Position numbers and translations under genes: made by a program | In this document: positions 24,453 through 33,811 of the stretch, one piece after another | Layout: each line of letters opens with the position of its first letter | Position numbering within the stretch: the first letter of the stretch is position 1 | The notes under the pieces: model-generated | The model's database searches: none | Told to the model about the DNA's origin: nothing | What the model saw: only the letters and a program-made list of their open reading frames with translations | DNA from: Bacteroidia bacterium | GTDB lineage: Bacteria; Bacteroidota; Bacteroidia; 2-12-FULL-35-15 | Assembly (NCBI GenBank): GCA_030654175.1 | Contig: JAURXZ010000001.1 | Coordinates: 124,001-188,000, forward strand | Direction: 5' to 3' | DNA: 64,000 nt

Positions 24453-25103
24453 GTGAAAGCTATTTTCAAAACCAATGTTTCCTTTTTACTCCCCTATATC
24501 CTGTTTATTGTATCGGGCGCTTTTTTGCTGGTAATAAATACAAAAACAGAAAGGCATTTAGGCTTCAATACATTTCATTCTTCCTTTTTCGATACCTTTT
24601 TTTACTACACCACCTATTTAGGAGATGGCCTGATGGTACTATTGACCGTTATTATTTTAATGGCTGTGAAATACAGATATGCTGTTATTGTAGGACTATC
24701 CAATATTATAGCTTCAATAATTACTCAAGCGCTCAAACAAACCGTTTTTAATGATGTGGTAAGGCCTAAGAAATTTTTTGAAGGCATACAGGAGCTGTAT
24801 TTTGTACCCGGTGTAGAGAATCATTTATACTTTAGCTTTCCTTCCGGACACGCCACTTGTGCCTTTTCATTATACTTTGCGCTCGCATTACTTGTGAAAA
24901 ATAAAGCACTGGAATTAAGCCTCTTTTTTGTTGCCCTGTTGGTAGGGTATTCCCGTATCTATTTGTCGCAGCATTTTTTTGAGGATGTTTATGCCGGCTC
25001 TTTGATAGGTATAAGCACTACATTCATTGTGTATTATCTTATTCAAAAAAGCAATCGAAATTGGATGAATGGATCGCTTATTACATCATTTAAAAAACAA
25101 TGA
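24453..25103 (+). CDS. PAP2-superfamily membrane phosphatase
   Basis: 216 aa, probably starting with GTG at 24,453 (the overlapping ATG is followed at once by TGA). Five to six membrane helices. The three acid phosphatase motifs are present: KQTVFNDVVRPKKF, PSGHATCAF and SRIYLSQHFFEDV. They form the catalytic His/Arg/Asp site at the outer face of the membrane. Bacterial members dephosphorylate undecaprenyl pyrophosphate or phosphatidylglycerol phosphate, or act on lipid A. The adjacent glycosyltransferases suggest a cell-envelope role, but the substrate is not determined. Confidence 0.9.
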   Translation: MKAIFKTNVSFLLPYILFIVSGAFLLVINTKTERHLGFNTFHSSFFDTFFYYTTYLGDGLMVLLTVIILMAVKYRYAVIVGLSNIIASIITQALKQTVFNDVVRPKKFFEGIQELYFVPGVENHLYFSFPSGHATCAFSLYFALALLVKNKALELSLFFVALLVGYSRIYLSQHFFEDVYAGSLIGISTTFIVYYLIQKSNRNWMNGSLITSFKKQ

Positions 25104-25153
25104 AACAGCTAAAATGAATTCAAAAGTTAAATCGTTATTGTAATCAGCCGCAC

Positions 25154-25209
25154 TTTCTCGACAAGCTCGAAATGACTGCGCACGTGGTCATTTCGAGCTT
25201 GTCGAGAAA
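25154..25209. repeat. 23-bp perfect palindrome of a dispersed repeat type
   Basis: TTTCTCGACAAGCTCGAAAT(GAC) at 25,154-25,176 is exactly complementary to 25,187-25,209 around a 10-nt loop. The core TTTCGAGCTTGTCGAGAAA is, to my recollection, a frequent intergenic repeat in Bacteroidota genomes. It could form a strong hairpin between the PAP2 and GT39 genes. Confidence 0.85.
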
Positions 25210-25282
25210 ATTGTGTGTAGGCATTTTAACCATCAATTTCGTTGTAAACATCAAAATGTATTTTAAAATTATATAATGTCTA

Positions 25283-27031
25283 ATGAATTCAAAAGCTTTA
25301 CGATATAACCTCTTAATTGCCGGTGCAGCTTTGTTACTGTTCGTTCCTTTTTTAGGAGCGGTACATTTATTTGACTGGGATGAAATAAATTTTGCGGAGT
25401 GTGCCCGCGAAATGCTTGTTACAGGCGATTATTTTTCGGTGAAAATTAATTTTCAGCCCTTTTGGGAAAAGCCTCCACTTTTTATCTGGATGCAGGCATT
25501 ATCAATGAATATTTTTGGAATAAATGAATTTGCAGCCCGTTTACCCAACGCAATTGCAGGTTGTTTAACCTTGCTGGTATTCTTTAATATTGGCAGGAAG
25601 CTGGTTGATGAAAAATTCGGGTTGATATGGGCATTGGTCTATGCAGGTTCATTTTTACCGCATTTCTATTTTAAATCCGGTATCATTGATCCCTGGTTCA
25701 ATCTTTTTATTTTTAGCGGGATTTATTATTTTATTCTTTTCAGTAATAATAATGCACAATCCCAAACAAATAGTAAAAGCACTAAACTATTGCTGTTTTC
25801 AGCGCTATTCATTGGCCTGGGAGTATTAACCAAAGGCCCTGTTGCTGTGTTGGTTTTTGGTTTATGCATTGGTGTTTATTGGATTATAAAGCGCTTTCAG
25901 CCTGTTATAAGCATAAAACAGATGTTTATTTTTGCAGGAACAGTTGCTTTTGTTGGTGGATTATGGTTTTTAATGTTGGCTTTAACAGGCAATGCAGCCA
26001 TTATAAAGGAGTTTTTTGTTTACCAGGTGCGATTGTTTAATACCCGGGATGCGGGTCATGGAGGGCCGTTTTTTTACCATTGGATCGTTTTATTGATCGG
26101 TTGTTTTCCTTTATCAGTATTCGCATTGAGAGCTTTTAACCTAGTACAAAGAACCGAGAATGGAGAGCGGAGAAAAACCTCCATCTTCCAACTCCTGACC
26201 CCAAAATCCAAACTCTCAACTCCCGACTCCCAACTCATTTCAGATACTCCTTTTCAAAAACATTTTAAACTCTGGATGATGATCTTGTTTTGGGTGGTAT
26301 TGATCTTATTCAGTATCGTGAAAACAAAAATTGTACACTACTCGTCCTTATGCTATTTCCCTTTAAGTTTCCTTGCTGCTTATGCTGTTCATAAATTAAT
26401 GATCGCTGAGCTGGTTTGGAAAAAATACACAGGCATTCTATTAATGGTGATCGCAAGCCTTATTGGCATTGCTATTTCAGCATTGCCTTTTCTGGATAAG
26501 TATAAACAACAAATTATCAGTGCCGATATTATCAAAGATAAATTTGCAGTGGAGAATTTAAAGGCCAATGTAAATTGGACAGGTTACGAATGGTTGATAG
26601 GATTGGCATTGATTGTTGGGGTAGGAGGGATGCTTGTTTTAATTAACAGGAACAAGGTAAAGGAAGGCATGATCGGAATTTTTATCATCAGTCTGCTTGC
26701 CGTGAATATGGCCTCTTTAGTAGTTGCCCCCCGCATTGAAAAATACTCTCAGGGAGCAGCTATTGAATTTTATGAATACCTGCAAAATAAAGAGTGTTAT
26801 GTAGAAACCCTTGGTTTTAAAAGTTATGCCCACTTATTTTATTCGCATAAAAAAGAACAGGCTAATAAAAACAGTTATACCTTGGATTGGCTGCTAACAG
26901 GTGAAATTGATAAGCCTACCTATTTTGTGAGTAAAATTACCTCTGCCGAAGAAGTAATAAAAGGTTATCCTGATCTAAAAGAAATTTACCGCAAAAATGG
27001 ATTTGTGTTTTTTGTGAGGAAGGTGAAGTAG
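25283..27031 (+). CDS. GT39/ArnT-type polyprenyl-phosphate-dependent glycosyltransferase
   Basis: 582 aa with about 11 membrane helices. The first extracytoplasmic loop carries the catalytic acidic pair (VHLFDWDEINFAECAREM) and FQPFWEKPPLFIW, as in ArnT/PMT family enzymes that use polyprenyl-phosphate sugars. KSGIIDPWFNLFIF and TKGPVAVLVFGL are also typical. Residues about 286-320 (VQRTENGERRKTSIFQ...) are an unusual polar insert whose DNA looks like an intergenic repeat. The C-terminus is a short soluble domain. Likely acts on lipid A, a glycan or a protein at the membrane; acceptor unknown. Confidence 0.88.
   Translation: MNSKALRYNLLIAGAALLLFVPFLGAVHLFDWDEINFAECAREMLVTGDYFSVKINFQPFWEKPPLFIWMQALSMNIFGINEFAARLPNAIAGCLTLLVFFNIGRKLVDEKFGLIWALVYAGSFLPHFYFKSGIIDPWFNLFIFSGIYYFILFSNNNAQSQTNSKSTKLLLFSALFIGLGVLTKGPVAVLVFGLCIGVYWIIKRFQPVISIKQMFIFAGTVAFVGGLWFLMLALTGNAAIIKEFFVYQVRLFNTRDAGHGGPFFYHWIVLLIGCFPLSVFALRAFNLVQRTENGERRKTSIFQLLTPKSKLSTPDSQLISDTPFQKHFKLWMMILFWVVLILFSIVKTKIVHYSSLCYFPLSFLAAYAVHKLMIAELVWKKYTGILLMVIASLIGIAISALPFLDKYKQQIISADIIKDKFAVENLKANVNWTGYEWLIGLALIVGVGGMLVLINRNKVKEGMIGIFIISLLAVNMASLVVAPRIEKYSQGAAIEFYEYLQNKECYVETLGFKSYAHLFYSHKKEQANKNSYTLDWLLTGEIDKPTYFVSKITSAEEVIKGYPDLKEIYRKNGFVFFVRKVK
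26142..26244 (+). repeat. Repeat-like segment inserted in frame within the GT39 gene
   Basis: This ~103-bp piece has a self-complementary, low-complexity character (GAGAATGGAGAGCGGAG near one side; CTCCATCTTCC then AACTCTCAACTCCCGACTCC) unlike the rest of the gene. Similar strings are seen in intergenic repeats of this window, for example AAACTCTCAACTCTGAACC at 55,777-55,795. It encodes about 34 polar residues between two membrane segments. Confidence 0.55.
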
Positions 27032-27069
27032 CAATACTTAGTTCAACAATAAATGGATGCTATTTTTTT

Positions 27070-27215
27070 TACCGCATAGAAACATAGTGAAATTTTAAAA
27101 AAGGTAAGTAAGAAGAAAAAGATAGATTTTTCTTCGCTTATGCGAGGAAAAACTATGCGAAGCTATCGTATTAACTCCACAAGTTTGATTTCTATGTCTC
27201 TATGTGGTTAATATT
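27070..27215. repeat. Imperfect inverted repeat between convergent glycosyltransferase genes
   Basis: CATAGAAACATAG near 27,075 pairs with CTATGTCTCTATG near 27,193, and the inner part contains CGCTTATGCGAGG-type palindromes. With the convergent gene ends it probably functions as a shared transcription stop. Confidence 0.5.
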
Positions 27216-27246
27216 GATGGATATACCACTAGTAAATTAGATAACA

Positions 27247-27996
27247 CTACTTTTTCTTCCGATATATCTTCGATTTATTCAATCCCATTTTATAGAAAAA
27301 ATGGGTGAAAGAAACACGCAATACTCCTAAACCATACTCCATACTACGTTTGAAATTGATAGAAGATGCATCAGGGAAATATTTGGTAGGACAAGTAATT
27401 TCGGCAATTTCGAAGTCCGCCATAAAAATTTGGGAGATCATTTCGTTATCAAAAACAAAATCGTCACTGTTGGCTTCATAGTCCACCGTTTCCAGTACTT
27501 CACGTGAAAATGCACGGTAACCGGTATGGTATTCAGAAAGTTTTTGATTGAGCAGTATATTTTGAGATAATGTTAAACAACGGTTAAAGATGTATTTATA
27601 CATTGGCATTCCGCCCTTTAAAGCGCCTTTACCTAATATACGTGAACCAAAAACCACAGGGTACAGATCATTGGCAATTATGTTCGCCATAGAATGGATT
27701 AAAAGCGGAGTGTATTGATAATCAGGGTGAAGCATCACAACAATATCAGCATTCAACTCAAGTGCTTTATCATAACATGATTTTTGATTGCCACCGTACC
27801 CCCTGTTTTTTTTATGTTGAATAACATGTTTAATACCAATACGGCCAGCTACTTCCACAGTATTGTCTTTACTCATATCATCTACAAGCACTACCTCATC
27901 CACAATATCAAAAGGGATCTCATTGTAGGTTTTTTCGAGTGTTAAAGCGGCATTATAGGCCGGTAATACAATTACTACTTTTTTATTTTTTATCAT
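27247..27996 (-). CDS. GT2 family glycosyltransferase (dolichyl-phosphate mannosyltransferase-like)
   Basis: 249 aa, GT-A fold. N-terminal VVIVLPAYNAALTLEKTY and EVVLVDDMSKDNTVEVA carry the nucleotide-binding Asp residues. IVVMLHPDYQYTP replaces the usual DADLQ metal site, and SEYHTGYRAFSREVLE matches the acceptor/ED region. No membrane segment. Such enzymes make polyprenyl-phosphate sugars, and the neighbouring GT39-type proteins are the expected users of those donors. It runs opposite to the 25,283 gene and downstream of the second membrane enzyme on the same strand. Confidence 0.9.
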   Translation of the reverse strand: MIKNKKVVIVLPAYNAALTLEKTYNEIPFDIVDEVVLVDDMSKDNTVEVAGRIGIKHVIQHKKNRGYGGNQKSCYDKALELNADIVVMLHPDYQYTPLLIHSMANIIANDLYPVVFGSRILGKGALKGGMPMYKYIFNRCLTLSQNILLNQKLSEYHTGYRAFSREVLETVDYEANSDDFVFDNEMISQIFMADFEIAEITCPTKYFPDASSINFKRSMEYGLGVLRVSFTHFFYKMGLNKSKIYRKKK

Positions 27997-28069
27997 ATGG
28001 TGTTAGCTTAAAGGCAAAAATAACAATAATATTTTTATATGGGCTATTTATAAAATAAGCTGTTAAAAC

Positions 28070-29521
28070 TTACCTGGCAAGTTTATACAAATCAATTTCT
28101 TTTGTTTCTAATGGATATAACAGGTAACTTTTGGGTACCAAATTATTGGACAAATTTTTTCTGATAATAAAGTATTCATATTGCGTGTTGCCATCATCTG
28201 AACTAATATAAAAATTTCGAATAAGATATTCTCTTAAGCTATTGTCCTGGCCCATTTCAGGAGGTATGCCAACAATGTTTCCGTGAGGAATTATTTTTCC
28301 AATATTATAAATATCAGATAATAATTTTTTATCCCGTTTGGTCTCACCAATTTTTGAGATCGTAAATGTTAAAGAAAACAAGAAAAGTATAATGGTTATC
28401 CATTTAGCATATTTATAAAAATTGCCAGCTAAATTTATTTTTTCTACAAGAACTCCCATTCTATTAGCCAGGAAGGCGGCACCTGCCATTGTAAAAAATG
28501 GTAAGGTGGTAAGCAAATAAAAACCCCGCTGTTCAAGTGTGATCATTAAAGGCATAGAGCCCGAAAATCCAATTAAAAGCAGCCATGTGATCTTTGTAAA
28601 ATGTGCATTTTTATTTAAGGTTACCACCTTGTGTTTTTTGCTAAACAAATAGATAAAAAGCATTAAAATAAACATCGGGATCAACTCAGTAAACAAACGA
28701 AACATTATTTCAAACCTGTTGTCGGTTGTAAATCGAGTTTTATTGTTAAATGTCATACCCAAGCGGTTTTCGAAGTAAAGTTTAAATACATCGTAAATAT
28801 GATTATTAAAAAAAATAAGTATAGAATATATTAGTACAGGCGTTCCAACAAGAATAAGGGAATAGAGAATGTTCTTTTTGAAGGAAATATCTTTATTACT
28901 TACCATCCAGTATGAAAACACGGCTGTTATGGGGAAAAGTCCCTGAATTCCTTTGGTTAAACTGGATAGAAAAACGCATACTCCGGCAAGTATTAAATAG
29001 AAAATGACATTTTCTTTTTTGAAAAGAACTTTACTTAAATAATAAACCGACATGGTTGTAAATAAGGTCATTACCGTTTCCTCAACATGATTGGAATAGG
29101 ACCAAAAAGAAATAGGAATTGAAATAAAAAAGAGAATAGGCAACCAACTGTTTTTATTTATTTGTTCATCATCAGAAAACAATGTTTTCCAGATTCGATG
29201 AATGTAAATAAGGGTGAATGTAAAACATACGAAACAGAACAACCGTTCTACATACATACTTGTTCCGAAAATTTTGTAAAATGCTGCCAACAGACCAAAG
29301 TAGAGTGGGGGCTGCTCCCGGAAAACAGTATAATAGGTTAAGCTATAATGGGGTTCCCAAAAAGTACCTAAGCCATCAGCTAAGTTCTTGCTAACGCTGA
29401 TATACAGCATTCCATCCATGAACACCCCATCTTGTATGAGTTGTGAAATGGTTAATACTAAGATGGCGGATATTGTAAACAACCAAAAAGGCAGTGTTTT
29501 CGATACAAAAAACTGTTTCAT
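28070..29521 (-). CDS. GT39-like membrane glycosyltransferase
   Basis: 483 aa with about ten membrane helices. The first loop is MDGMLYISVSKNLADG, where PMT/ArnT enzymes have an acidic catalytic residue (here D-G-M-L-Y), then HYSLTYYTVFREQPPLYFG with the conserved Gln-Pro-Pro-Leu. The C-terminal ~70 residues are soluble. The alignment to the family is weaker than that of the 25,283 gene, so acceptor and activity are uncertain. Its end lies 73 bp upstream of the GT2 gene, and it starts 20 nt after the desaturase stop, suggesting a leftward unit. Confidence 0.75.
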   Translation of the reverse strand: MKQFFVSKTLPFWLFTISAILVLTISQLIQDGVFMDGMLYISVSKNLADGLGTFWEPHYSLTYYTVFREQPPLYFGLLAAFYKIFGTSMYVERLFCFVCFTFTLIYIHRIWKTLFSDDEQINKNSWLPILFFISIPISFWSYSNHVEETVMTLFTTMSVYYLSKVLFKKENVIFYLILAGVCVFLSSLTKGIQGLFPITAVFSYWMVSNKDISFKKNILYSLILVGTPVLIYSILIFFNNHIYDVFKLYFENRLGMTFNNKTRFTTDNRFEIMFRLFTELIPMFILMLFIYLFSKKHKVVTLNKNAHFTKITWLLLIGFSGSMPLMITLEQRGFYLLTTLPFFTMAGAAFLANRMGVLVEKINLAGNFYKYAKWITIILFLFSLTFTISKIGETKRDKKLLSDIYNIGKIIPHGNIVGIPPEMGQDNSLREYLIRNFYISSDDGNTQYEYFIIRKNLSNNLVPKSYLLYPLETKEIDLYKLAR

Positions 29522-29541
29522 TTTTTATCGGGTAAACCTGT

Positions 29542-30519
29542 TCAGGCCATTTTGGAAAGAGGTACCATTTTATTCAGATCGGGATCCCATAATTTAAGGC
29601 GCAGGCATGCTGCAATGTCCCACGGTTTAAGCGTAGTGACTTTAGGGTTTTGCAGCTCAGGGATTTTTGCCATTGCTTCGGGCAGTCGGTAAAATGGAAT
29701 TCGTGAATTTAGATGGTGAATGTGATGATAACCGATATTAGCAGTAACCCACTCAAAAAATGGATTCATTGCCATATAACTGGACGATTCCAGTGCAGCA
29801 TTAGCATAGGTCCAGTCTGTGTTACTTCTGAAAACAGCTTCAGGGAAGTTATGTTGAGCATAAAACAGATAAGAGCCCAGCATGTGAGAAAGAAAGAAAG
29901 GTAAAAAGAAGGCAAGGAACCAGGTTAACCATCCAAAGTGAACAAAAAGAAAAATTGCAATGCTGAAATGGATTATAAGTACTACAAGCGAATCCCAATG
30001 TCTGCGCGGACTGCTTAAAAAAGACTGAATACACATACCATACATAAATGTAGTAAAATAAGCAAAAAACATGTTTATAGGATGGCGTATCGATAGATAT
30101 ACCATGCGTTCTGTTTTTGAAGCTTCCATAAATTTTTGCTTGGTCATAATAGGAAAGGAACCTATGTTGGCACTAAAAAGCTTAGCATTATGGTTGTGAT
30201 GGTGATCATGTGAACGCTTCCAGATGTTTGGAGGAGTTAACATGTATATTCCAAAAGCAGTAAAGAGAACGTTGGCTAAAGGTGATTTGTGGAGAATGGT
30301 GTGGTGTTGATAATCGTGGAAAATAATAAAACATCGGGCAAGGAGCATAGCGCTGAAAATGCTGCAAAGTATTCTGGCCCAGATATTTGGAATATAAATT
30401 GTTCCTATAATAAATCCACTCAGCAATAAAAGTGATGAAATTGTATGAAACCAACTTTTCCACCGGATCTCACTCGCGAATGGTTTTGTTGCAATAATTA
30501 GTTGTTTACCTTCAAGCAT
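29542..30519 (-). CDS. Fatty acid desaturase
   Basis: 325 aa membrane protein with the three His boxes of the non-haem di-iron desaturases: FHDYQHHTILH, RSHDHHHNHN and YHHIHHLNSRIP. Two pairs of membrane helices flank the boxes as usual. It inserts a double bond into acyl chains with O2 and an electron donor, altering membrane fluidity. It is the first gene of a leftward group with the two glycosyltransferases, and its start at 30,519 is the first Met in the frame. Confidence 0.9.
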   Translation of the reverse strand: MLEGKQLIIATKPFASEIRWKSWFHTISSLLLLSGFIIGTIYIPNIWARILCSIFSAMLLARCFIIFHDYQHHTILHKSPLANVLFTAFGIYMLTPPNIWKRSHDHHHNHNAKLFSANIGSFPIMTKQKFMEASKTERMVYLSIRHPINMFFAYFTTFMYGMCIQSFLSSPRRHWDSLVVLIIHFSIAIFLFVHFGWLTWFLAFFLPFFLSHMLGSYLFYAQHNFPEAVFRSNTDWTYANAALESSSYMAMNPFFEWVTANIGYHHIHHLNSRIPFYRLPEAMAKIPELQNPKVTTLKPWDIAACLRLKLWDPDLNKMVPLSKMA

Positions 30520-30531
30520 TGTATTTTAAAA

Positions 30532-30630
30532 TTTCAAGTTTCAAGTTTCAGATTTGTGTTGTTAATTAAAAATTTATGGTTAAAAAAACCTTAAATTACT
30601 CGTTGCAATACACAAACTTGAAACTTGAAA
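30532..30630. repeat. Inverted repeat TTTCAAGTTTCAAGTTT ... AAACTTGAAACTTGAAA
   Basis: Arms at 30,532-30,548 and 30,613-30,630 are complementary, separated by an AT-rich loop. It occupies the spacer between the msrA stop and the desaturase start. Confidence 0.7.
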
Positions 30631-30664
30631 AGCGTAGTATGTCAACTAAAAGCCAGAAACCAGT

Positions 30665-31327
30665 TTAGTGTTTCAATTGCTCCTTAAATACTTTTTTGAA
30701 TTTTTCTACTTTGGGCTGAATCACGAACTGACAATAGGATTCATTCCCATTTTGATTAAAATAATTTTGGTGATAATCTTCAGCCGGGTAAAATACTGTT
30801 AAAGGACTAATTTCAGTAACAATTGGTTTATCCCAGGCACCGGAAGCATTTAATTCTTTTTTATATTTTTCTGCCAGTTCTTTTTGTGTTTCGTTAACAT
30901 AAAAAATCACAGATCGGTATTGAGTTCCCAAGTCATTCCCCTGCCCGTTAACCTGCGTAGGATCGTGGGTTTTCCAGAATACGGACAATAATTCGGCATA
31001 GCTGATCTTAGCCGGATCAAAAACAATTTGGCACACTTCGGCATGTCCCGTAGTTCCGGTACAAACTTCCTTGTAGGATGGATTTTTAACTGTACCACCT
31101 GAAAAACCTGATTTAACAGATTGTACACCCTCTAACAGTTGAAATTGGGCTTCTACGCACCAATAACATCCTGCTCCAAAAATTGCAGTCTCCATAGTAT
31201 TTATTTTAGTTGATAATGGTTCTTCTGATTTAGATTTTTTAGAATCATGATTGGCAGATTCCTGAACACATGACGAAAAAATGGTATTGCTGGATATGAA
31301 TGCTAACAGTAAAAAAATATTATTCAT
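30665..31327 (-). CDS. msrA: Peptide-methionine (S)-S-oxide reductase, predicted lipoprotein
   Basis: 220 aa. A lipoprotein signal (MNNIFLLLAFISSNTIFSSC, Cys20) is followed by a linker and the MsrA domain. The active-site GCYWC has catalytic Cys54 in the place of the family's GCFWC. EVCTGTTGHAEVCQIVFDP, SVFWKTHDPTQVNGQGND and QYRSVIFY are hallmark segments. Reduces methionine-S-sulfoxide in proteins; the lipobox places it in the envelope, where it would repair oxidised periplasmic or surface proteins. The C-terminal half contains the resolving region (YHQNYFNQNGNE). Confidence 0.93.
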   Translation of the reverse strand: MNNIFLLLAFISSNTIFSSCVQESANHDSKKSKSEEPLSTKINTMETAIFGAGCYWCVEAQFQLLEGVQSVKSGFSGGTVKNPSYKEVCTGTTGHAEVCQIVFDPAKISYAELLSVFWKTHDPTQVNGQGNDLGTQYRSVIFYVNETQKELAEKYKKELNASGAWDKPIVTEISPLTVFYPAEDYHQNYFNQNGNESYCQFVIQPKVEKFKKVFKEQLKH

Positions 31328-31510
31328 TTCAGCTTTCTTCTTTAAAAAATTATTAATAATAATTGGTACAAATTTACGAATAAATATTCATTGCCCTGCA
31401 TAAAGGAGGTTAGCTTAATTTGCTGGTTAACAGGTAGCTAATCATTTATCAATTTAACGAAACAGTAAGATTACCTTATTTTGTATGCTGCAATATTGTT
31501 TTATCGTTTA

Positions 31511-32746
31511 CTACTTTGTTCTCAGATCTTTTGAAATTTCTCTGAAATAAGTAGAAATGAACTGAGGATCTTTTGCATTTAATAAAGCAAGACTACCGCT
31601 TCCAAGGATCCATTTATATTCAACCTTTGAAGAGCCCGTTTGAGTTCCTGTTTTATCAAACCTGGTTTTAAAGGTGATAAAATTTTGAGTTCGTTCCGAA
31701 ATATTATCATCAGTAAGTTTGGTTATCCATATAGCCGGGTCATCAAGCTTGATCCATAGAACAACGCGTTTTACGGTACCATTGTCTAATAACTTCTGTA
31801 AAGCCTGTCCGTTCAAAAGTGATTTTTCTCCTCCAATAATATTTAATTCTTTTACCTCTATGAGTGAATCATTTAAAAGGCACTCCACCACTGTAGCTCC
31901 ATTGCTGTGAGCGATCAAACGACTAAATTTTTTATCTTTAAGTTTATTAAGTTCTACTTTAGCATTTGGGCCGGCTAAAGAAAATACTTCTGCCGGAACA
32001 TGTTCATCTCCTCTGCTTGCTGCTTCCAAAGGGTCGTTCTGTTGTTTGGGCATAACAAACGAAACAATTACAACTCCCGAATCAGTCATGTTTTTTTGCC
32101 TGTTAGCAATCATTTCTTTGTATGTTACACCGGTAAATGGGCTTTTTAGGCTGTCTCCTAATGTGCCGGCTTCCTGTTCAGCATACATGCTTAATACAAC
32201 CCCCTCATTATATGATGTTTTTGTTTTTTGTTTTTTAGTGTTTATTTTAGTTAACTCCTGGCGTATTTTAACTTTATCCTGTTTAAGTTTCGTTTTTTCA
32301 ATGGTGATATTTTTTTGGAATTCATCCCATAATTTTTGATCGTTCTTAAGTGTATAATAAGTGATTGTAGAAAGTTTGTCCAAAGAAGGATCATTATATA
32401 CAACTCCTTCAATTTCAGCATTAAACAGGTTTATTTTTGCAGTAAGTTCATTCTCTTTGGTTGTAAGTAAACCCAATTCAGATTTAGTTTGATCGGTCGG
32501 TGACTCCTTAAGTTTTTTATCCAACAACTTTTTCTCTTCTGCCAATTTCGCACTTTCAAGTTTTAATTTTTGACTTTTATCAGAATAAAGTTGAAAACTA
32601 CTTTTAGCAAGTCCGGTTGGTACAAGGTTAATAGAAGGAAGTGTAGCTGTTTCAGTTTGTTGTGCTGAGCAGGTGATAGAATAAATGACCATAAAGATCA
32701 GGAACATCGGTAATCTATAAATTGCATTATTTTTAGTTGTTCTCAT
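31511..32746 (-). CDS. Secreted coiled-coil protein of unknown function
   Basis: 411 aa. Signal peptide (LPMFLIFMVIYSITCSAQQ), then a charged coiled coil of about residues 55-190 (KLAEEKKLLDKKLKESPTDQ; KKQKTKTSYNEGVVLS), and a C-terminal domain of ~220 residues with beta-rich segments such as GVVIVSFVMPKQQNDPLE and RVVLWIKLDDPAIW. No known family. It is flanked by a 183-bp spacer towards msrA and by a 321-bp promoter-bearing spacer upstream. Probably periplasmic or outer-membrane associated. Confidence 0.75.
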   Translation of the reverse strand: MRTTKNNAIYRLPMFLIFMVIYSITCSAQQTETATLPSINLVPTGLAKSSFQLYSDKSQKLKLESAKLAEEKKLLDKKLKESPTDQTKSELGLLTTKENELTAKINLFNAEIEGVVYNDPSLDKLSTITYYTLKNDQKLWDEFQKNITIEKTKLKQDKVKIRQELTKINTKKQKTKTSYNEGVVLSMYAEQEAGTLGDSLKSPFTGVTYKEMIANRQKNMTDSGVVIVSFVMPKQQNDPLEAASRGDEHVPAEVFSLAGPNAKVELNKLKDKKFSRLIAHSNGATVVECLLNDSLIEVKELNIIGGEKSLLNGQALQKLLDNGTVKRVVLWIKLDDPAIWITKLTDDNISERTQNFITFKTRFDKTGTQTGSSKVEYKWILGSGSLALLNAKDPQFISTYFREISKDLRTK

Positions 32747-33067
32747 GCTTTTTTATTAATAATATTTATTTAATTTAAGGATGCAATTATTGGCGTTTCC
32801 ATTATTCCGCAAAAATACAGTAATTGTATTTAAGTAATAAAAAATCATATCAACATTTAATGAAAAATCCCGTGATGTTTTTACCTTTTTGGGATGGTAA
32901 TTTTCATTCCAAAACTTAAAAAACGGTTTAAGTTTAAAAAAATGAGAGTAATTATTTAATTGAAACGGCTGATAATCAGCTTTTATTATTTTTTGTGAAA
33001 AATATTTGGTCAGAACAGAATTTTGTATTTACTTTGCAGCACAAAGTACTTTTAATTCATCGAAATT
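32747..33067. other. 321-bp divergent spacer with candidate promoters
   Basis: AT-rich and without any ORF of note. It holds the candidate promoter described at 33,005-33,036 for the rightward operon. The other side presumably contains the promoter of the secreted coiled-coil gene. Short imperfect palindromes are present (AACGGTTT, GATAATCAGC) but nothing stronger. Confidence 0.5.
33005..33036 (+). promoter_or_regulatory. Candidate Bacteroidota-type promoter
   Basis: TTTG (33,005-33,008) and TACTTTG (33,030-33,036) resemble the -33 TTG and -7 TAnnTTTG boxes, with 21 nt between the TTG and the TA. The ATG of the downstream gene lies 32 nt after the -7 box. Inference from consensus only. Confidence 0.4.
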
Positions 33068-33688
33068 ATGACAGATTCAAAAGAGCATTTACAAACCATA
33101 ACGGACATACGTTCAATGATGGAACGTTCGTCCCGTTTTATTTCTTTAAGCGGATTATCAGGTGTTTTTGCAGGTATTTTTGCCCTTTGTGGTGCATACG
33201 CAGCTTATATAAAATTAAATTCACTCAACGGAATATATAGATTATTGAATGATAGCGCTTTTATGGATGTTGTCGTTTTTTTATTAGTTGATGCTTTTGT
33301 AGTATTACTCGCTTCTGTGGCTGTTGGAATTATGCTAACCATCCGCAGCTCAAAAAAGAAAGGCATTAAAATCTGGGATGCTACTGCAAAACGTTTATTG
33401 ATTAATTTACTGATTCCATTAATAACCGGTGGCTTGTTTTGTTTGGTTTTGTTATCGCATGGTTTGGTTGGATTAGTGGCACCTTCATCCTTATTATTTT
33501 ATGGCCTTGCATTAATTAATGCAAGTAAATATACATTGAATGATATTCGTTATTTAGGGATTTGTGAGATCGTATTGGGTTTGATAGCTTCATTGTATAT
33601 TGGTTATGGATTACTCTTTTGGGCAGCAGGATTTGGAGTACTTCATATCGTGTATGGTGCTGTGATGTATTATAAGTATGAGAGGTAG
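33068..33688 (+). CDS. Membrane protein, first gene of a regulator/membrane cluster
   Basis: 206 aa. A soluble helical N-terminus (SKEHLQTITDIRSMMERSSR) precedes five to six hydrophobic segments (GLSGVFAGIFALCGAYAAY; LLVDAFVVLLASVAVGIML; ...LGLIASLYIGYGLLFWAAG). Bacteroidota carry this protein next to a winged-helix regulator, as here, so a sensing or partner role is plausible. Enzymatic motif absent. The alternative frame that starts at 32,995 is a shadow. Confidence 0.75.
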   Translation: MTDSKEHLQTITDIRSMMERSSRFISLSGLSGVFAGIFALCGAYAAYIKLNSLNGIYRLLNDSAFMDVVVFLLVDAFVVLLASVAVGIMLTIRSSKKKGIKIWDATAKRLLINLLIPLITGGLFCLVLLSHGLVGLVAPSSLLFYGLALINASKYTLNDIRYLGICEIVLGLIASLYIGYGLLFWAAGFGVLHIVYGAVMYYKYER

Positions 33689-33805
33689 GTAGATTTTAGA
33701 TATTAGATTTTGGATTTAAAGTACAAATAGATGTTAGATATTTGATGTTGGATTTTAAGCATAGATCAAACATATAAAATCCAATATCCAGCAATAATAA
33801 AAAGG
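33689..33805. repeat. AT-rich self-complementary spacer repeat
   Basis: Degenerate TAGATTTTAGATATTAG-type units and a GATGTTGGATTTTA / TAAAATCCAATATC inverted pair lie between two genes of the cluster. No coding potential. Confidence 0.55.
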
Positions 33806-33811
33806 ATAATC

